From CALMFG01 sp963674805 (GTDB taxonomy: Bacteria; Bacillota; Clostridia; Christensenellales; CALMFG01), in NCBI GenBank assembly GCA_963674805.2, contig CAXXNY010000016.1, forward strand, positions 737,556 through 801,555: DNA of 64,000 nucleotides. Direction: 5' to 3'. Below the pieces are notes generated by a model that made no database searches, had not been told where the DNA came from, and saw only the letters and a program-made list of their open reading frames with translations. Shown in pieces: positions 61,133-64,000 of the stretch; the first letter of the stretch is position 1; the number at the start of each line of letters is the position of its first letter. A program made the translations under genes and the position numbers.

Positions 61133-61900
61133 ATGATTATATATTTTCTAACAACTTTTTTTGCAACGCTAATTGGTGCGGTTGCAGGGATGGGCGGCGG
61201 CGTCATCATCAAACCGTTGCTGGACATGATCGGCGATTATGATATTGTGACCATCTCGGTTTTTTCTTCGCTTACCGTCTTCAGCATGGCACTTGTCTCG
61301 ACAATCAAGCAGATAAAAAGCGGCATGGTTATTACGCGACCGATGATGGCCGTAACCGCTGGAGCAGTTATCGGAGGCACCATCGGCGGAATCGTCTTCT
61401 CGCTTGTAAAGACACAGTTTGAGCCGAATATCGTCACAGTAATCCAGTCAGTAATTTTAATTTTCCTAATGGTTTTTTGCCTGTTCTATCGAAAGCTTCC
61501 GGCAATGCACGTGCATTCAGCTATCGGCCAGGGGTTCATCGGACTGAGCCTGGGGATGCTGGGCACGTTCCTCGGAATCGGCGGCGGGCCGATTAATGTT
61601 GCGGTGCTTGTTTTGATACTTGCTATCGGGATACGTGAAGCAGCGAAAATATCGGTGTTTGTGATTTTGTTTGCGCAAGCTTTTGGCCTCATTATAAAGG
61701 CCTTTAATGGACAATATGCGATTGTACAGGATTATTCCATGCTGCTGGTGATGATACCGGCGGCGATTATCGGCGGATTGATTGGATCAATATTAAACAT
61801 TAAACTCAAAGAAAAATACATTCATATGTTTTTTACCAGCACGGTTATGATAGTTATCCTCATTTGTATCTATAACGGCTATTCTAATGTTGTTATTTAA
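61133..61900 (+). CDS. TauE/SafE (TSUP) family anion exporter
   Basis: The 255-residue membrane protein has about eight helices and the two related TSUP half-motifs, GAVAGMGGGVIIKPLLDM (about 16-33) and GMLGTFLGIGGGPINVAVL (about 142-160). Family members move sulfite, sulfonates or organosulfur anions out of the cell. It starts 19 bases after the maturase stop and ends the module. Export of the sulfate or sulfite released by the sulfatase is the likely role (inference). A 31-bp repeat starts 2 bases after its stop. Confidence 0.9.
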   Translation: MIIYFLTTFFATLIGAVAGMGGGVIIKPLLDMIGDYDIVTISVFSSLTVFSMALVSTIKQIKSGMVITRPMMAVTAGAVIGGTIGGIVFSLVKTQFEPNIVTVIQSVILIFLMVFCLFYRKLPAMHVHSAIGQGFIGLSLGMLGTFLGIGGGPINVAVLVLILAIGIREAAKISVFVILFAQAFGLIIKAFNGQYAIVQDYSMLLVMIPAAIIGGLIGSILNIKLKEKYIHMFFTSTVMIVILICIYNGYSNVVI

Positions 61901-61901
61901 T

Positions 61902-61932
61902 ATGTCACAAATATGTCACGTGAAATCCAAAA
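61902..61932 (+). repeat. 31-bp direct repeat, right copy
   Basis: Identical to 31917-31947 and in the same orientation, 29,985 bp apart. It begins right after the exporter stop codon and lies 140 bases from the end of the serine recombinase, so it marks a mobile-DNA boundary. Confidence 0.75.
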
Positions 61933-62005
61933 CCTTATGACATATAACATGCAAAGCACCATAGCACTCATAAGGACGTAAAAACCCTTGATTTGAGTAA
62001 AAAAG

Positions 62006-62030
62006 AAGCACATTCGAACTGAATGTGCTT
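62006..62030. terminator. Bidirectional terminator
   Basis: AAGCACATTC (62006-62015) and GAATGTGCTT (62021-62030) form a perfect 10-bp stem with a 5-base loop, flanked by AAAAAAG on the left and TTTTA on the right. It separates the exporter from the converging recombinase gene. Confidence 0.85.
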
Positions 62031-62074
62031 TTATCGTACTATATATCAGACGTTTTATCAAATTCTGATATGAG

Positions 62075-63668
62075 TTATTCAAACTCGTTTTGAAACTTAA
62101 ATTTTATCCGAATTGATTTATCCTGATAAATTGAAATTTCTTCAATCAAGTGGATTATAAGACTCCTAGTCAGTTGATTAACCTCACCATCTTGAAGAAA
62201 TGCAGATATAAAATCCGATATATTTTTAAGCTTGTGCCTTTGTTCTGTCTGCTCACGCTGTATAGATTTAAGTTGTGAATCAAGAGATTTCTTTTGCTCG
62301 TTTAATCGTTTTAGAATGTATTGGAATTCTTGTTTATCTATTACGCCAGATAAGAAGTCATTTTCAGATTCTATCTGAAGATGATCTGTACTTTTTAGCC
62401 TGCCTGTAAGTGCCGCTATTTTATTCTCTAAATTCTCTTTATTTCCTTTATCTACAACAATGGATTCTACTTTTTGCTTGAGTGCTGATATGTCTCCATA
62501 GGCTTTGATCTGTAATCGAATCGCATCTAACACAACTGCTTTAATGACATCTTCGCTTATAAAATGACTCGTGCAGTTTGCTCTCCCATTCTTTTTATAG
62601 TTAGAGCATAAATAGTTAGAATATGATGTTCCATTTTTTATAGATATATTTCGAACCATTTGACTGCCACAATCCGCGCAGGTTAAGATTCCTGAGAAAA
62701 GCGACGGAGATGCAGGACTACTAACCGGCTTAGTTCCTTTTTGCAATAGTTCCTGAGCAAGATTAAAAGTGCTATGCGTGATGATTGGGTTATGGGTATT
62801 CTTCGCAATGATCCAGTTTTCTTTTGGTACGGGTATGCGCTTTTTCACCTTGTGGCTGTAAGACGTTGTTGTCCCTTGGACTAAGTCACCTGTATATATC
62901 GGATTTTTCAATATGCTGTGCACTTTACTACCGGTCCATCGCATATAGGTATCCTTATTCATTGAGGCAGTAAGCTTACGAACACCAATCTCTATAAAAT
63001 GTCCTAATGGGCTTAAAACGCCTTGACTGTTTAAGTGCTCAGCAATATCCTGCATGCCGACCATTAATATGCATATCAAATATATTCTCAACATGCTTAG
63101 AAACGGAGTTATCCACAACCAAAATATTCTTATCATCAGGATGCCTTAAATATCCATAAGGGATATGCGTCCCAACATACTTTCCAGCAAGTTGCTTTGC
63201 CTGTAAACTAGCTCTTGTCTTGTTCGATATGTCAATCGCATATTGCTCATTGATTAAGCTCAAGAAAGGCACTTCTAATCCTGCCATCCGCTTTGGCTGC
63301 AGGTACGTATCGATGCTTTGCATAATAGCGATAAACCGGATACCCAGTGAAGGAAAGATTTGTTCCAGGTAATTTCCAACCGATAAGTATTCACGTCCAA
63401 AACGAGACAAGTCCTTAACAATGACACAAGTGACTTTGCCCGCATGAATATCTGCCATCATCCGTTTAAATCCAGGCCTGTTGAAGTTTGTACCGGTATA
63501 CCCATCATCAATGAAGACATCATGAGGAATAAGCTCATCATGCTTCGCTATGTATTGTTTGATAGTCTTTTCCTGATTGATGACACTGTTGCTTATATTA
63601 TCTGTATCCTTGTCGTCCTGAGATAACCGGATGTAAATGGCTGCATTCCAGCATTTATTATTGTTCAA
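62075..63668 (-). pseudogene. Large serine recombinase, frameshifted
   Basis: The N-terminal part (63668 to about 63060) has the resolvase catalytic domain: IYIRLSQDD with the nucleophile Ser16 and VIVKDLSRFGREY. The C-terminal part (about 63060 to 62075) continues in another frame with GMQDIAEHLN, the recombinase domain, a zinc ribbon (CADCGSQM, then CSNYKKNGRANC) and a coiled coil. The break is at about 63050-63060, where a single-base deletion would explain it. A repaired protein would have about 530 residues. The start is probably TTG at 63668, overlapping the stop of the upstream recombinase. Inactive unless the shift is a sequencing error. Confidence 0.88.
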
Positions 63669-64000
63669 TGTAGTTTACCTTTTGATTGTTATTATCAGTG
63701 AGTGCCATTAATTCTTTAAACTCATCCTGATACTTGAATTTAATCTTGACTGTCTTGTCCCTGCCAACATAGATCACATCAACGAGTGCCAGCAGCATCT
63801 GGCGGGTTAAACAAGTCGGATTAAAATGCATGGCATAAGCCTTCAGCCATTGCATATCCTTTGGCTGAATATCCTTTAGATGCAATAGTTTCTTTTCTAA
63901 TGTAGCTATTTCAGATTCAAGAGAAGTAATCCCATCATCATATTTAGTCTTCATAAAGAAGTATTCTTGTTCTGTGATATTGCCTGTTTTCCAGTCTTCA
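63658..64000 (-). CDS. Large serine recombinase, C-terminal part (runs off window)
   Basis: The minus-strand frame is open from the window edge to the stop at 63658. It encodes the coiled-coil and terminal part of a second large serine recombinase (DWKTGNITEQEYFF, MLLALVDVIYVGRDKTVKI, FKYQDEF). The end resembles that of the recombinase at 62075 (SIRIKFKFQNEFE). Two serine recombinases in tandem, with the stop of one overlapping the start of the next, are known from TnpX-like and phage-like elements. The rest of the element lies beyond 64000. Confidence 0.85.
   Translation of the reverse strand, partial: EDWKTGNITEQEYFFMKTKYDDGITSLESEIATLEKKLLHLKDIQPKDMQWLKAYAMHFNPTCLTRQMLLALVDVIYVGRDKTVKIKFKYQDEFKELMALTDNNNQKVNYIEQ

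Noticed and set aside
50171..61900. A sulfoquinovose or taurine degradation cluster
   Set aside because: The hydrolytic enzyme is a sulfate-ester sulfatase; no sulfoquinovosidase, sulfo-sugar aldolase, taurine dioxygenase or sulfonate lyase is encoded.

Overview
The window looks like a chromosomal segment of an anaerobic, low-to-moderate G+C Firmicute (probably Clostridia). The grounds are AGGAGG-type ribosome sites, TTGACA/TATAAT promoters, many lipoproteins with short LxxC boxes, YesM/YesN-type regulation, a Cys-type sulfatase paired with an anaerobic (radical SAM) maturase, and large serine recombinases. I cannot name a species.

Layout. (1) 1-3.6 kb: an integrase/Rep mini-element (tyrosine integrase, HTH protein, DNA methyltransferase, HUH-type replication protein, sigma-like HTH protein). 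(2) 4.2-15.6 kb: an envelope-type region with an LCP ligase, an OmpR/HK two-component system, a double-PepSY protein, a phosphodiester glycosidase-like lipoprotein, an ABC exporter with two permeases and a NEW3-type exported protein, a lipoprotein and an amino acid permease. Four promoters here share three heptamers spaced 11 bp apart with a -10 box at a fixed distance, so the region looks like one regulon. (3) 16.9-31.2 kb: a LacI-controlled deoxysugar/pentose catabolic cluster (cupin isomerase-like protein, ribose-type ABC importer, RhaM, DUF4432, UlaE-like epimerase, LyxK-like kinase, RhaB, class II aldolase, two SDRs), bounded by inverted 52-bp IS21-type ends. (4) 31.3-36.8 kb: a scar zone (istB and gatZ fragments, a tRNA-Ser 3' fragment) followed by a second integrase/Rep element with a UvrD-like helicase beside it. 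(5) 36.9-49.1 kb: cspA, then a second sugar cluster with a rare LacI/solute-binding-protein fusion regulator, an alpha/beta hydrolase, a ribose-type importer with two permeases, a UroD/MtaA-like protein, RhaM and a RhaB homologue with an altered motif. (6) 50.2-61.9 kb: a YesM/YesN pair, a NitT/TauT-type ABC importer with two different permeases and two different ATPases, a cytoplasmic Cys-type sulfatase, a second UroD/MtaA-like protein, the sulfatase maturase and a TauE/SafE exporter. (7) 62-64 kb: large serine recombinases, one frameshifted, one running off the window.

How it fits together. The two sugar clusters appear to import and phosphorylate 6-deoxy or related sugars; cluster 1 carries the aldolase and dehydrogenases that cluster 2 lacks. 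The right-hand module reads as a self-contained route: a sulfated small molecule is sensed outside, imported, desulfated in the cytoplasm by a sulfatase activated by its own maturase, and the sulfur anion is exported. The substrate is not deducible from the sequence.

A structured intergenic repeat of about 350 bp occurs four times in the same orientation (about 3.5, 15.7, 37.4 and 49.3 kb), at module boundaries. It is not explained by any gene. Together with the asymmetric ATPase pair of the sulfatase module and the heptamer regulon, it is the most unusual content of the window.
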